The translations under genes and the position numbers were made by a program. This document shows, piece by piece, positions 35,957 to 44,127 of a stretch of DNA of 64,000 nucleotides (its first letter is position 1; every line of letters starts with the position of its first letter). A model generated the notes under the pieces. The model was not told where the DNA came from. It made no database searches and worked only from the letters and a program-made list of their open reading frames with translations. Source of the DNA: Faecalispora sporosphaeroides DSM 1294 (GTDB lineage Bacteria > Bacillota > Clostridia > Oscillospirales > Acutalibacteraceae); contig KB911073.1 in NCBI GenBank assembly GCA_000383295.1, positions 79,297 to 143,296 on the forward strand, written 5' to 3'.

Positions 35957-36885
35957 GAATGAAAACAGCTGTAGTTACAGGTGCTAATGGCTTTGTGGGC
36001 AGCGCAGTTGTCAGAGAACTGCTTCAGCATGATTATTATATTTATGCTTTGGATTTGCAAGGATGCGATTACAATATACCGGATGCTGCTCAAGTTCAGT
36101 TTATTGCTTGCGACCTTTCGGATTTAGCTGCCTTACCTGAAAGAATTCCCTCGATAGACAATGCGTTGTTTTTTCATTTTGCATGGGCGGGGAGTGCGGG
36201 ACCTGCCCGCGCCGATACCGCCTTACAGTTACAAAATGCTCAGTGGACCGTGGATGCGCTGCGTGTCGCAAAGCAGCTTGGTTGCAGGCGCTTTTTATGT
36301 GCGGGAAGTATCATGGAGCATGAAACGATGGCAGCTGCATATACACAAGGGAACCGTCCCGGATTGGGCTATATTTATGGCGGCGGAAAGTTAATAGCGC
36401 ATGTTATGTGCATGTCGGTTGCTACAGACATTGGCATTGAGCTTGTTTGGCCGGAAATAACAAATGCCTATGGGGTTGGAGAGCGCAGCCCGCGCCTGGT
36501 AAATACAACCATTCAAAAGTGTTTGCGAGGTGAGTCTCCACAATTTACCGCCGGTACTCAAAACTATGATTTTGTGTATATTGATGATGTGGCAAGAGCA
36601 TTTCGTCTAATTGGAGAAAACGGAAAACCATTTCATGAATATCTTATTGGAAGCTCTACGGCCCGCCCTCTTAAGGAGTTTTTATTAGAGATGCAATCCT
36701 CTATTGCTCCAAACCTGCCTTTTTACTTCGGTGATATTCCTTTTACCGGAATAGACTTGCCTTTATCGAAGTTTGATTGTTCAAAAACTGAACGGGATAC
36801 TGGATTTCGAGCCGAGGTCACTTTTTCGGAAGGATGTAAGCGCACAATGGAATGGTGGAAAGCAAAGGAGGTTGAAAATTCATGA
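35953..36885 (+). CDS. NAD(P)-dependent sugar epimerase/reductase
   Basis: A 310-residue extended SDR enzyme with a nucleotide-binding motif TGANGFVGSAV and a YxxxK catalytic pair in YIYGGGKL (about 146). It has no product-defining motif I recognise. Placed directly after rfbF-rfbG, it probably acts on the CDP-4-keto-6-deoxy sugar as a C4 reductase or epimerase, comparable to abequose/paratose synthases, but no rfbH is present to make a 3,6-dideoxy intermediate. The TTG start overlaps the rfbG stop; an ATG at 35959 is the alternative. Confidence 0.8.
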   Translation: MRMKTAVVTGANGFVGSAVVRELLQHDYYIYALDLQGCDYNIPDAAQVQFIACDLSDLAALPERIPSIDNALFFHFAWAGSAGPARADTALQLQNAQWTVDALRVAKQLGCRRFLCAGSIMEHETMAAAYTQGNRPGLGYIYGGGKLIAHVMCMSVATDIGIELVWPEITNAYGVGERSPRLVNTTIQKCLRGESPQFTAGTQNYDFVYIDDVARAFRLIGENGKPFHEYLIGSSTARPLKEFLLEMQSSIAPNLPFYFGDIPFTGIDLPLSKFDCSKTERDTGFRAEVTFSEGCKRTMEWWKAKEVENS

Positions 36886-37457
36886 TTCAGCAATTTGAAT
36901 TTGAAAAAACATCTATTCCTGATCTGATGGAAATTACTTCATTCAATGCAGACGATGTTCGAGGTTGTTTTACCAAAGACTATTCCAAAGAAGTTTTTGA
37001 AGCAAATGGTATTAAACATGACTTGCAGGAAGTGTTTTATACTACTTCCCATAAAGGCGTTATTCGTGCAATACATTTTCAACGGGTTAAACAGCAACCG
37101 AAGCTTGTAAGATGCATTAGTGGTCATGTGTGGGATGTGGTTGTCGATTTGAGAAAAAATAGCTCTACATTTAAAAAGTGGCTTAGTTTTGAATTAACTG
37201 GTGATAATCGCAAAGAGATATTAATACCGGCAGGGTGCGGGCACGGTTATCTCGTGATTGAGCCATCGATAGTTTCTTATAAGTGTTCGGAGAAGTTTTA
37301 TGGTGAATATGATGACGGAATTTTATGGAATGATCCGGAACTTGGAGTTGAATGGCCGTTGGATAGAGTCGGCGGGGCAAAGAAGTTGATTTTAGCAGAG
37401 AAGGATAAGGGGTTACAGTCTTTTAAAGCCTTTATGGAAACGTATGGCGGATTTTAA
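36882..37457 (+). CDS. dTDP-4-dehydrorhamnose 3,5-epimerase-like protein
   Basis: A 191-residue RmlC-family cupin. Family residues are DDVRGCFTKDY, SHKGVIRAIHFQ containing the catalytic His, VWDVVVDLRKNS with the partner Asp, IPAGCGHGYLV and the Tyr in EKFYGEYDDGILWNDP. No dTDP-glucose genes are present, so it likely epimerises C3 and/or C5 of the CDP-4-keto-6-deoxy sugar made by RfbG. It overlaps the preceding gene by four bases. Confidence 0.85.
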   Translation: MIQQFEFEKTSIPDLMEITSFNADDVRGCFTKDYSKEVFEANGIKHDLQEVFYTTSHKGVIRAIHFQRVKQQPKLVRCISGHVWDVVVDLRKNSSTFKKWLSFELTGDNRKEILIPAGCGHGYLVIEPSIVSYKCSEKFYGEYDDGILWNDPELGVEWPLDRVGGAKKLILAEKDKGLQSFKAFMETYGGF

Positions 37458-38610
37458 CATGGATAAAGATGTTTTAATAGTTGGCTGTGGTTTGTGCGGT
37501 TCCGTTATTGCACGCGAATTGGCCGAAAAAGGCTTGCAAGTTCAAATTTGGGAGCGTCGCAATCACATTGGCGGTAATATGTATGACTATACAGATGAAC
37601 ATGGAATCTTAGTGCAGAAATATGGTCCTCATGCTTTCCACACCAAAGAGAAATATCTTTGTGAGTATATATGTCACTACGGTGAATGGCATCCGTACAA
37701 ATTAACTTGTGGTGCGATGTTTGATAACAAATATACTCCTACGCCTTTTAATTTTACTACCATTGATACTTTTTATCCAAAGGAATCAGCAACCAAATTA
37801 AAAGAAAAATTACTTAATGCCTTTGAGGGGCAATCGACCGCTACTGTTCTAGAGGTTTTGCAGCACCCGGATCCGGATATCCGCGGTTACGCAGAATTTC
37901 TCTTTCAAAAAGATTATGCCCCCTATACAGCAAAGCAGTGGGGCATTTCTCTGTCTGAAATTGACCCCAGTGTGTTGAAAAGGGTGCCGTTACGCTTTTC
38001 CTATGATGAGGGATATTTTGATGATCCGTATCAAGAGATGCCTGTTAACAGCTTCGATGCGTTTTTTAAAAGTTTGCTGGATCATCCCAACATTTCCATC
38101 AAACTGGAGCAGGATGCCCTTGAATTTTTAACGGTATCTTCTTCAGGAACAGAGTTGTTTTTGGATGGTAAATCAATTTCTTTTCCAGTAATTTATACAG
38201 GTACCTTGGATGAATTGTTTGGTTGCTGTGCAGGTCGACTTCCTTATCGATCTTTGCGCTTCGATTGGAAATATGAAGAAAAAGAAAGCCTACAGGAAGT
38301 GCCAGTTGTTGCCTATCCCCAAGCGCCTGGTTATACTAGAATTACGGAATACAAAAAGCTACCGTATCAGGATGTTCGAGGAACATCGTACGCAGTAGAG
38401 TATCCATTGCCTTACCAACTCGAGCAAGAAACGGAACCGTATTATCCTGTGTTGACAGAAGAAAGCAAACAGCAGTACATGGTTTATCGGGGAATGGCTG
38501 AAAAAATTCCTAATCTAATCCCATGCGGAAGATTGGCGGATTTTCAGTATTATGATATGGACCAGGCATTAAAACGAGCTTTGGAAGTGCTTGATTCATT
38601 GCAGATATAG
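37444..38610 (+). CDS. glf: UDP-galactopyranose mutase
   Basis: Flavoenzyme that interconverts UDP-galactopyranose and UDP-galactofuranose. The 388-residue protein has the FAD motif VGCGLCGSVIARELAEKG, ERRNHIGGNMYDY, YGPHAFHTKEKYL and the C-terminal flavin-binding LADFQYYDMDQALKRAL. It predicts galactofuranose in the exported glycan. The first ATG overlaps the upstream gene by 14 bases; a second in-frame ATG at 37459 could be used. Confidence 0.94.
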   Translation: MADFNMDKDVLIVGCGLCGSVIARELAEKGLQVQIWERRNHIGGNMYDYTDEHGILVQKYGPHAFHTKEKYLCEYICHYGEWHPYKLTCGAMFDNKYTPTPFNFTTIDTFYPKESATKLKEKLLNAFEGQSTATVLEVLQHPDPDIRGYAEFLFQKDYAPYTAKQWGISLSEIDPSVLKRVPLRFSYDEGYFDDPYQEMPVNSFDAFFKSLLDHPNISIKLEQDALEFLTVSSSGTELFLDGKSISFPVIYTGTLDELFGCCAGRLPYRSLRFDWKYEEKESLQEVPVVAYPQAPGYTRITEYKKLPYQDVRGTSYAVEYPLPYQLEQETEPYYPVLTEESKQQYMVYRGMAEKIPNLIPCGRLADFQYYDMDQALKRALEVLDSLQI

Positions 38611-38785
38611 TTCAATAATGAGAAAATTCACGGTATCAAACTTATATTTTTTAATATTTTGTGTCCAGTCTTTTGGTTTAGCTGAAATGACGACATTTTT
38701 ATCTAGCTTCTTACAGAGTTCCTGTTCGGTATCAAACAGGAACTCTTCTTCATTTTCTACCAAATCTTGATGGCCTTTTAGATAA
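38596..38785 (-). pseudogene. C-terminal fragment of an unknown protein cut by the IS element
   Basis: On the minus strand about 63 codons remain open up to the IS256 left end (LKGHQDLVENEEEFLFDTEQ, then LDKNVVISAKPKDW). The composition looks like real protein and the frame is interrupted exactly where the IS begins. It is convergent with glf, and I cannot name the family. Confidence 0.4.
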
Positions 38786-38808
38786 GGTAGAATAAGTTGC
38801 GCAAATTG
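38786..38808 (+). repeat. Left terminal inverted repeat of the IS256-family element
   Basis: GGTAG followed by GTTGCGCAAATTG; it mirrors the right end with a few gaps. Confidence 0.55.
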
Positions 38809-38891
38809 AAAAAGGATAAAAAGAGACACAGTTTGCAGTTTTTGATAGAATGAAGTTACCACACCACCATTCTGAAAGGAGACAGCAAACT

Positions 38892-40081
38892 ATGTCCGAG
38901 AAAATTGTACAGTTAAATGAAGAAGTAATCAAGGGGCAAATCAAGGAATTAGTCCGTGGGAGCGTGGAGGAAACGCTGAACGGGCTGCTGGAGGCAGAGG
39001 CGCAGAAGCTGACCCAGGCCGCACGTTACGAACGCAACGAAGAGCGGCAGGGGTATCGCAGCGGCCATTACCAGCGCAATCTTACGACCTGTTCCGGAGA
39101 TGTGACATTGAATGTACCCCGTCTGAAAGGCGTAACCTTTGAGACGGCAATCATTGAGCGGTACCGCCTCCGGGAGAGCAGCGTAGAGGAAGCCCTGATC
39201 GAGATTGTACCTGGCTGGTGTATCCGTGCGCCGTGTGGAGGATATTACGGAGGCACTGTGGGGCAATAAGGTTTCTCCGTCCACCATCAGTGAGCTGAAC
39301 AAGAAAGCCTACGTTCACATTGAGGACTGGCGTAACCGTCCCTTGCAATGCGGCAAATACCTGTATGTTTACGTAGACGGCATCTATCTGCGCCGCAACT
39401 GGGGCGGAGAGTATGAAAACGTAGCGATTCTGATAGCGATTGCGGTCAACGAGGACGGATATCGTGAGGTTTTGGGTGCCGCCGAGGGGATGAAGGAGGA
39501 CAAGGCCAGCTGGGTAAACTTCTTTCAGTGGCTGAGAGGGCGAGGTCTTGAGGGAGTCAAGCTGGTAGTTGGGGACAAGTGCCTTGGCATGCTCGAGGCA
39601 GTGGGCGAAGTCTACCCTGACGCCAAATACCAGCGCTGCACCGTCCATTTTTACCGCAATGTTTTCTCCGTTGTTCCTCGTTCCAAGGGCAAGCTGGTTG
39701 CCAAAATGCTCAAAGCCATTCATGCGAAGGAGAGCAAGACTGCATCGCTAGCAAAGGCCAGAGACGTGGTTGCTGCCCTAAAAGACTTGAAACTGAAGGA
39801 AGCCGCCAAAAAGGTTGAGGAGAGTGGAGGAGACCCTTACCTATATGGCGTTTCCCTTTGAGCATTGGACGCGTATCCGAACCAATAACGCCATTGAACG
39901 GCTCAACCGGGAGATCCGCCGCCGTACTCGTGTGGTGGGCGCTTTTCCTGACGGCAACTCTGCCCTTATGCTGGTCTGTGCCCGATTGCGTCATGTTGCA
40001 GGTACTCAGTGGGGCAACAAGAAGTACATGAATATGAAGCATTTGGAGGCCATCTTGGACAACGATTCATTGGCCGGTTGA
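38892..40081 (+). pseudogene. IS256-family transposase, two frameshifts
   Basis: Three consecutive frames together give a nearly complete mutator-type DDE transposase. The first frame (38892 to about 39207) has the N-terminal region. The second (from about 39205) has the first catalytic Asp in YLYVYVDGIYL and the second in LVVGDKCLGML. The third (39815-40081) has the catalytic Glu in NNAIERLNREIRRRTR. The first break is one inserted base around 39206 (ALIE joins MYLAGVSVRR). The second is near 39830, where KKVEES should continue EETLTYM. It starts behind AAAGGAGAC. Confidence 0.85.
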
Positions 40082-40106
40082 CCTCATTCTATACCAGGCT
40101 GCAAAC

Positions 40107-40134
40107 CAATTTGCGCATAACTCTTGACACTACC
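40107..40134 (-). repeat. Right terminal inverted repeat of the IS256-family element
   Basis: Read inward on the minus strand: GGTAGTGTCAAGAG, then TTATGCGCAAATTG. This end appears more intact than the left one. Confidence 0.6.
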
Positions 40135-41084
40135 GGTTTTTCAGCAACCATATCCATCAAGCCAATATTGTGGACTACCGTGTTTTTGCCAAAGCACAAG
40201 AGCAGCGCAAGCATCGCACCAATACCAATTATCGGGGAATCAAAAAATATGAAAACGCCTATTCCGGCTTTTTAGTGTGTGGAGATTGCGGTGCGCCGAT
40301 GTTTTCTATGAGCTGCGACCTAAAGCCCGCCTACATTTGCGGCAGCTACCACCGCAGGGGGCGAAAGGGCTGTACCAGCCACCATACGCGGGTGGATTTG
40401 CTGGACGATTTGCTCAAACGGTATATTCGCATGGTGAAAGAAAACTCGGCCGATATGCTGGAGCAACTGAACGCCGCCATTCAAAACGAGAGCACCGCGG
40501 TCAAGCACAACGAGGAAACCTCGGCGATTTTGCAGCGGCAGCTCGACGACGCCTACGAGGAGCTGAAGGCAACCAAGCGGCAACGTATATGGGATGTGAT
40601 GAAACATCCCGACAAAGAAGCTTTGCTGGAGCAGACCTATGACGAAATGGAGGCGGAGCTGGAGGACAGAATTACAGGGCTGAAAAATCAGCTTGAGCTG
40701 ACCGCCAACAAGCGCAACACCATCATACAGGTCAACCGCATCGCCCGCACCGCAATGGAGATTTTCGACGAGATTCTTTCCAAGGACAAGCTGGACAAAA
40801 CCGATTTGGAGCTGATTATCGAAAAAATCACCGTGTATGAAAACCGCATCGAAATCAAGCTGAAAGCGGATATCGACCACCTGCTCCAATGCGGGATAGC
40901 TGAGGAAGCCTCAAATTTTAAGCAAGGCATCGTAAATAACGCGACCAAAGTCACGCAATCCAGCGTCAAGCACGCGGATAAGGTTTACGATGTCAGTGTT
41001 GTCAGTGACGGCGAGCCGCCTCCGTTCCTTATGCTTCGGGTGTCTGCCCGTAGATGCCCTGCACGACGACCTCGCCGGAATTGA
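40135..41084 (+). pseudogene. C-terminal part of a large serine recombinase (TndX/TnpX-like)
   Basis: The frame is open from the IS right end. It contains the recombinase domain tail (IVDYRVFAKAQEQ), the zinc beta-ribbon (GFLVCGDCGAPMF and YICGSYHRRGRKGC), a long coiled coil (about 100-220) and a DUF4368-type C-terminal region with LELIIEKITVYENRIEIK. The N-terminal resolvase catalytic domain with the active Ser is missing. The last 19 codons or so run into the 3' end of birA on the other strand, so the natural C-terminus may also be lost. It marks the right edge of the island. Confidence 0.82.
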
Positions 41085-42021
41085 TCTGTATGCGCTCGCC
41101 ATCGCCGGTTTGAACCACCAGCTCGCCGCCGCCGGTAATATCCACCGCCGTGCCGATGATTTTCTCGTGCCCCCGCGTCGCGCCCACCGTGCGGTTCAGC
41201 GAAACGCAGCTTTCTTTATAGGCCTGCAGCCAGCGGCTGCTTCCCTGAACGAAATATTCCTGATAAAGCGCCTCGAACTCCTTTAATATCTGCCGCAGCA
41301 GCAGCACGCGCGAAACCGGCGCGCCGGTTTCAAGGCGCAGAGAGGTCGCTTTTGCCTTGAGCTCCTCAGCGAAGCCTTCGTCGTTCACATTGACCCCGAT
41401 GCCGACAACCGCAAAATGGACACGGTCGATTTCGGCGGTCATCTCCGTTAAAATCCCGCACACCTTTTTGCTGCCGATGACGATGTCGTTCGGCCACTTG
41501 ATCTTCGCGTCGCAGCCGGTCAAAGAGTGAATCGCCCGGCTGACAGCCAGCCCCGCCAGCAGCGTCAGGTTCGAGACCTGCGGGGGCGCGGCGTCGGGGC
41601 GCAGCAATACCGTAAACCACAGGCCTGACTTCGGCGGGCTCTGCCACGGGCGGCCCAGCCGGCCTTTCCCGCCGTTTTGCTGTTCCGCCACAAATACGGC
41701 GCCGTGGGGCGCACCCTTGTGTGCCTGGCGCTTTGCCTCCTCATTTGTGGAGTCGATCTCCGCAAAAACGGATACGGTTTGTCCAAACGCTTCGGTCGAA
41801 AGACCGCTTTGTATCTCGGTGGGGGTCAGCGCGTCGGAGGAATTCAGAATGCGGTAGCCGCGGTTCGTCACCGATTCAATCACATAGCCGCTCTCGCGCA
41901 GGCTGTTGATGTTCTTCCATATTGCGGAACGCGAAATCCCCAGGCGTCGGCTCAGTTCCTCGCCCGAAAGATAATCTTTGCTCTCTTTTAAATATTGTAG
42001 TATAATGTTTTCCTTTTTCAT
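41029..42021 (-). CDS. birA: Biotin-[acetyl-CoA-carboxylase] ligase / biotin repressor
   Basis: Bifunctional group II BirA: activates biotin, attaches it to carrier proteins, and represses biotin genes. The 330-residue protein has an N-terminal winged HTH (about 1-60; SGEELSRRLGISRSAIWKNI), the catalytic domain with EQQNGGKGRLGRPW and KWPNDIVIGSKKVCGIL, and a C-terminal SH3-like domain. The start at 42021 has AAGGACGGAG upstream and is preferred over an ATG 24 bases earlier. Its last codons overlap the truncated recombinase on the opposite strand. Confidence 0.94.
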   Translation of the reverse strand: MKKENIILQYLKESKDYLSGEELSRRLGISRSAIWKNINSLRESGYVIESVTNRGYRILNSSDALTPTEIQSGLSTEAFGQTVSVFAEIDSTNEEAKRQAHKGAPHGAVFVAEQQNGGKGRLGRPWQSPPKSGLWFTVLLRPDAAPPQVSNLTLLAGLAVSRAIHSLTGCDAKIKWPNDIVIGSKKVCGILTEMTAEIDRVHFAVVGIGVNVNDEGFAEELKAKATSLRLETGAPVSRVLLLRQILKEFEALYQEYFVQGSSRWLQAYKESCVSLNRTVGATRGHEKIIGTAVDITGGGELVVQTGDGERIQINSGEVVVQGIYGQTPEA

Positions 42022-42059
42022 ATCGTTTTCTCCGTCCTTTTTCATCCGGTTCTGTTCCC

Positions 42060-42089
42060 ATTATAGACCGTTTTCCCCCGGATAGGCAA
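42060..42089 (-). promoter_or_regulatory. Promoter of birA
   Basis: On the minus strand TTGCCT and a perfect TATAAT lie 18 bases apart, about 40 bases upstream of the start codon. Confidence 0.55.
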
Positions 42090-42781
42090 GCACAGAAAGG
42101 CGAACTGCAGAATTTTTGAAAAAGCATGGGAGTTTTTTGCAATTGGTGCTATAATAACCTCACGGCGCAAGCCAAATTAAATCAAATCAAATCTTTGGGC
42201 GTATGAGAGAACATTAAAGTGTGATTCTCCAGCTTAAGGAATCGCTTTTTAGGAAAGAGCATGGTCTTATAGGTGTTATCGTGCTATAATATAGAAAGTA
42301 TTTAAATGTCTCGGTGAATTTTCTCCTTCCAACATTTAGAGATGTGATTGTGATAAAGCAGATCATTTTTTCTGTGCTTTTTTCGCGATGTGCGCGCAAG
42401 CGCGGCCTGTCTGCTGAGGCAGGGCTTACCTCTCGTGCCGTGTCGGGCATTTACTTTCTTTACGAAAAAAAAGTAAACAAAGATTCGCCAAGGGGGAGAG
42501 CTTTGATTCTCTCCCCCTTGGAACCCCTCTCAACGGCCAAAGGCACTGTCTATGGAAACCGGAAGAGGCTCCCGCTCTGGTGCTAATCCACGCACAGGCA
42601 CGGCCTGCGCAAGCAGAATTTCCACGCAGGAGCACCTGCTGAAAATCAGCTCTTTACATTCCAAAGATAAAAGAAGAAAGCCTACCGGCACGAGGAGCAA
42701 TCCCGCGCCGGCAAAATCCCCGCGGAGCCTCTCTGCAAAAGAAAATCCGCATTGAAATAATGAACTGAGGAGGGATACGGT
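42090..42781. other. Long intergenic region with palindromic extragenic sequence
   Basis: About 690 bases without a convincing gene. Two TATAAT boxes occur on the plus strand (42150-42155 and 42285-42290) without clear -35 partners. From about 42445 there is an inverted repeat around TTTACTTTCTTT/AAAAAAAAGTAAA, directly followed by a 13-bp hairpin (42488-42521). Short open frames here lack good ribosome binding sites. The block resembles repetitive extragenic elements of gut Firmicutes. Confidence 0.45.
42488..42521. repeat. Perfect 13-bp palindromic hairpin
   Basis: CCAAGGGGGAGAG and CTCTCCCCCTTGG with an 8-base loop. There is no T run, so it is not a standard terminator. Confidence 0.6.
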
Positions 42782-42979
42782 ATGGACGTACGGCCCGGCG
42801 ATGTTTTACAGATGAAAAAGCCGCATCCCTGCGGCAGTAAGGAATTTTTGGTGCTGCGCGCCGGCATGGATTTTAAAATCCGGTGCAGGGGCTGCGGGCA
42901 CGAGGTAATGGTTCCACGCCTGAAATGCGAAAAAAACATCAAGAAGATTCTGCGCGAAGAAACGCAGGATACCTTGTAG
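42782..42979 (+). CDS. DUF951 family protein
   Basis: A 65-residue basic protein (MDVRPGDVLQMKKPHPCGSK and onward) with the family pattern: a strand pair, the PHPCGS turn, KIRCRGCGHEVMVPR and a charged C-terminal helix. Two cysteine positions (PCG and CRGCG) suggest a small metal or nucleic-acid binding fold, but the function is unknown. The ribosome binding site is GAGGAGGGA. It precedes prfA by about 50 bases in the same direction. Confidence 0.9.
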   Translation: MDVRPGDVLQMKKPHPCGSKEFLVLRAGMDFKIRCRGCGHEVMVPRLKCEKNIKKILREETQDTL

Positions 42980-43031
42980 CTGCCTTGCCGATCACTCCGT
43001 TTGATTCCATATTAGGTAAGGTGGTAGCAAA

Positions 43032-44114
43032 ATGTTTGAAAACCTGACCGTGTTTGTCAACCGGCTGGAGGAACTGAATCAGCGCATGTTCGACCCCGTC
43101 GTTGCGGCGGACGCCAAGGGATATGCCGAGCTGATGAAGGAATATAAAAATCTGGAACCGATCGTGGAAAAATACCGCGAATATTTGAAGGCGGTGCAGA
43201 CGGTGGAGGATTCCGCCGAAATGCTCGGCGAGTCCGGCCTTGAGCGCGAGATGAAGGAAATGATCCAGCAGGAGCTGGACGACGCCAGGGATCGGGTGGA
43301 GCGAACGGCGGAGGAGCTGAAAATTCTGCTTCTGCCGCGCGACCCGAACGACGAGCGCAATGTGATTATGGAAATCCGCGGCGGCGCGGGCGGCGAGGAG
43401 GCGGCTCTGTTTTCGGCGCGGCTGTTCCGCATGTACAGCATGTACGCGACCCGGCACGGCTGGAAAACCGAGCTTTTGAATGTTAACGAGACCGAGCTGG
43501 GCGGGTATAAAGAAATCAGCTTTCAAATTATGGGAGACGGGGCGTATTCGCGCCTAAAGTACGAAAGCGGCGTTCACCGGGTACAGCGCGTGCCCGAAAC
43601 GGAAACGCAGGGCCGCATCCACACCTCTACTGCGACGGTGGCTGTTCTGCCCGAGGTGGACGACGTCGAAATCGAGATCAACCCAGCTGATCTGCAGATC
43701 GATACCTATAGGGCCAGCGGCGCGGGCGGCCAGCATGTCAACAAGACGGAGTCGGCCATCCGCATTACGCACCTGCCCACGGGTACGGTGGTGGAGTGTC
43801 AGGATGAACGCAGCCAGTTTAAAAATAAGGACAAGGCCATGAAGGTTCTGCGCTCGCGCCTGTACGAGGCAAAGCAGCGGGAGCAGGACGCCCAGGTGGC
43901 GCAGCAGAGAAAATCTCAGGTTGGCACGGGCGACCGCTCCGAGCGGATTCGCACCTATAACTTCCCGCAGGGGCGGCTGACCGATCATCGGATTGGTCTG
44001 ACCGTTTACCGGCTGGAGGAGGTGCTCAACGGCGATCTCGACGAGGTGATCGACGCGCTGATCACCGCGGATCGTGCCAGACAGCTGGAGGAAACAATCG
44101 ATCGTCAGGAGTAA
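43032..44114 (+). CDS. prfA: Peptide chain release factor 1
   Basis: Reads UAA and UAG stop codons and triggers peptide release. The 360-residue protein has the PxT stop-recognition motif in [14 protein letters not shown] and the catalytic GGQ (about residues 231-233, [15 protein letters not shown]). The C-terminal part includes [20 protein letters not shown]. The next gene, Sua5, begins 14 bases after the stop. A prfA-Sua5 order is common in Firmicutes; prmC, often between them, is absent here. Confidence 0.96.
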   Translation: MFENLTVFVNRLEELNQRMFDPVVAADAKGYAELMKEYKNLEPIVEKYREYLKAVQTVEDSAEMLGESGLEREMKEMIQQELDDARDRVERTAEELKILLLPRDPNDERNVIMEIRGGAGGEEAALFSARLFRMYSMYATRHGWKTELLNVNETELGGYKEISFQIMGDGAYSRLKYESGVHRVQRVPETETQGRIHTSTATVAVLPEVDDVEIEINPADLQIDTYRASGAGGQHVNKTESAIRITHLPTGTVVECQDERSQFKNKDKAMKVLRSRLYEAKQREQDAQVAQQRKSQVGTGDRSERIRTYNFPQGRLTDHRIGLTVYRLEEVLNGDLDEVIDALITADRARQLEETIDRQE

Positions 44115-44127
44115 TCAAAGCAAAGTC

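Larger units (their letters stand above)
38786..40134 (+). mobile_element. IS256-family insertion sequence, inactivated
   Basis: About 1.35 kb with imperfect terminal inverted repeats (GGTAG, then GCGCAAATTG inside both ends) and one transposase gene broken by two frameshifts. The eight bases next to each end do not match, so there is no target-site duplication. Its left flank is an unknown truncated gene and its right flank a truncated recombinase, suggesting deletion or recombination through the IS. Confidence 0.75.
26672..41028. mobile_element. Putative genomic island carrying a surface-glycan locus
   Basis: The stretch between the convergent core genes lysC and birA is much richer in A and T than both flanks. 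It is bounded on the left by a relaxase remnant and on the right by an IS256-family element plus a truncated large serine recombinase. Cargo genes run in one direction and encode glycosyltransferases, a polysaccharide ABC exporter and nucleotide-sugar enzymes. Exact ends and attachment sites were not found; the borders given are the nearest core features. Confidence 0.6.
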
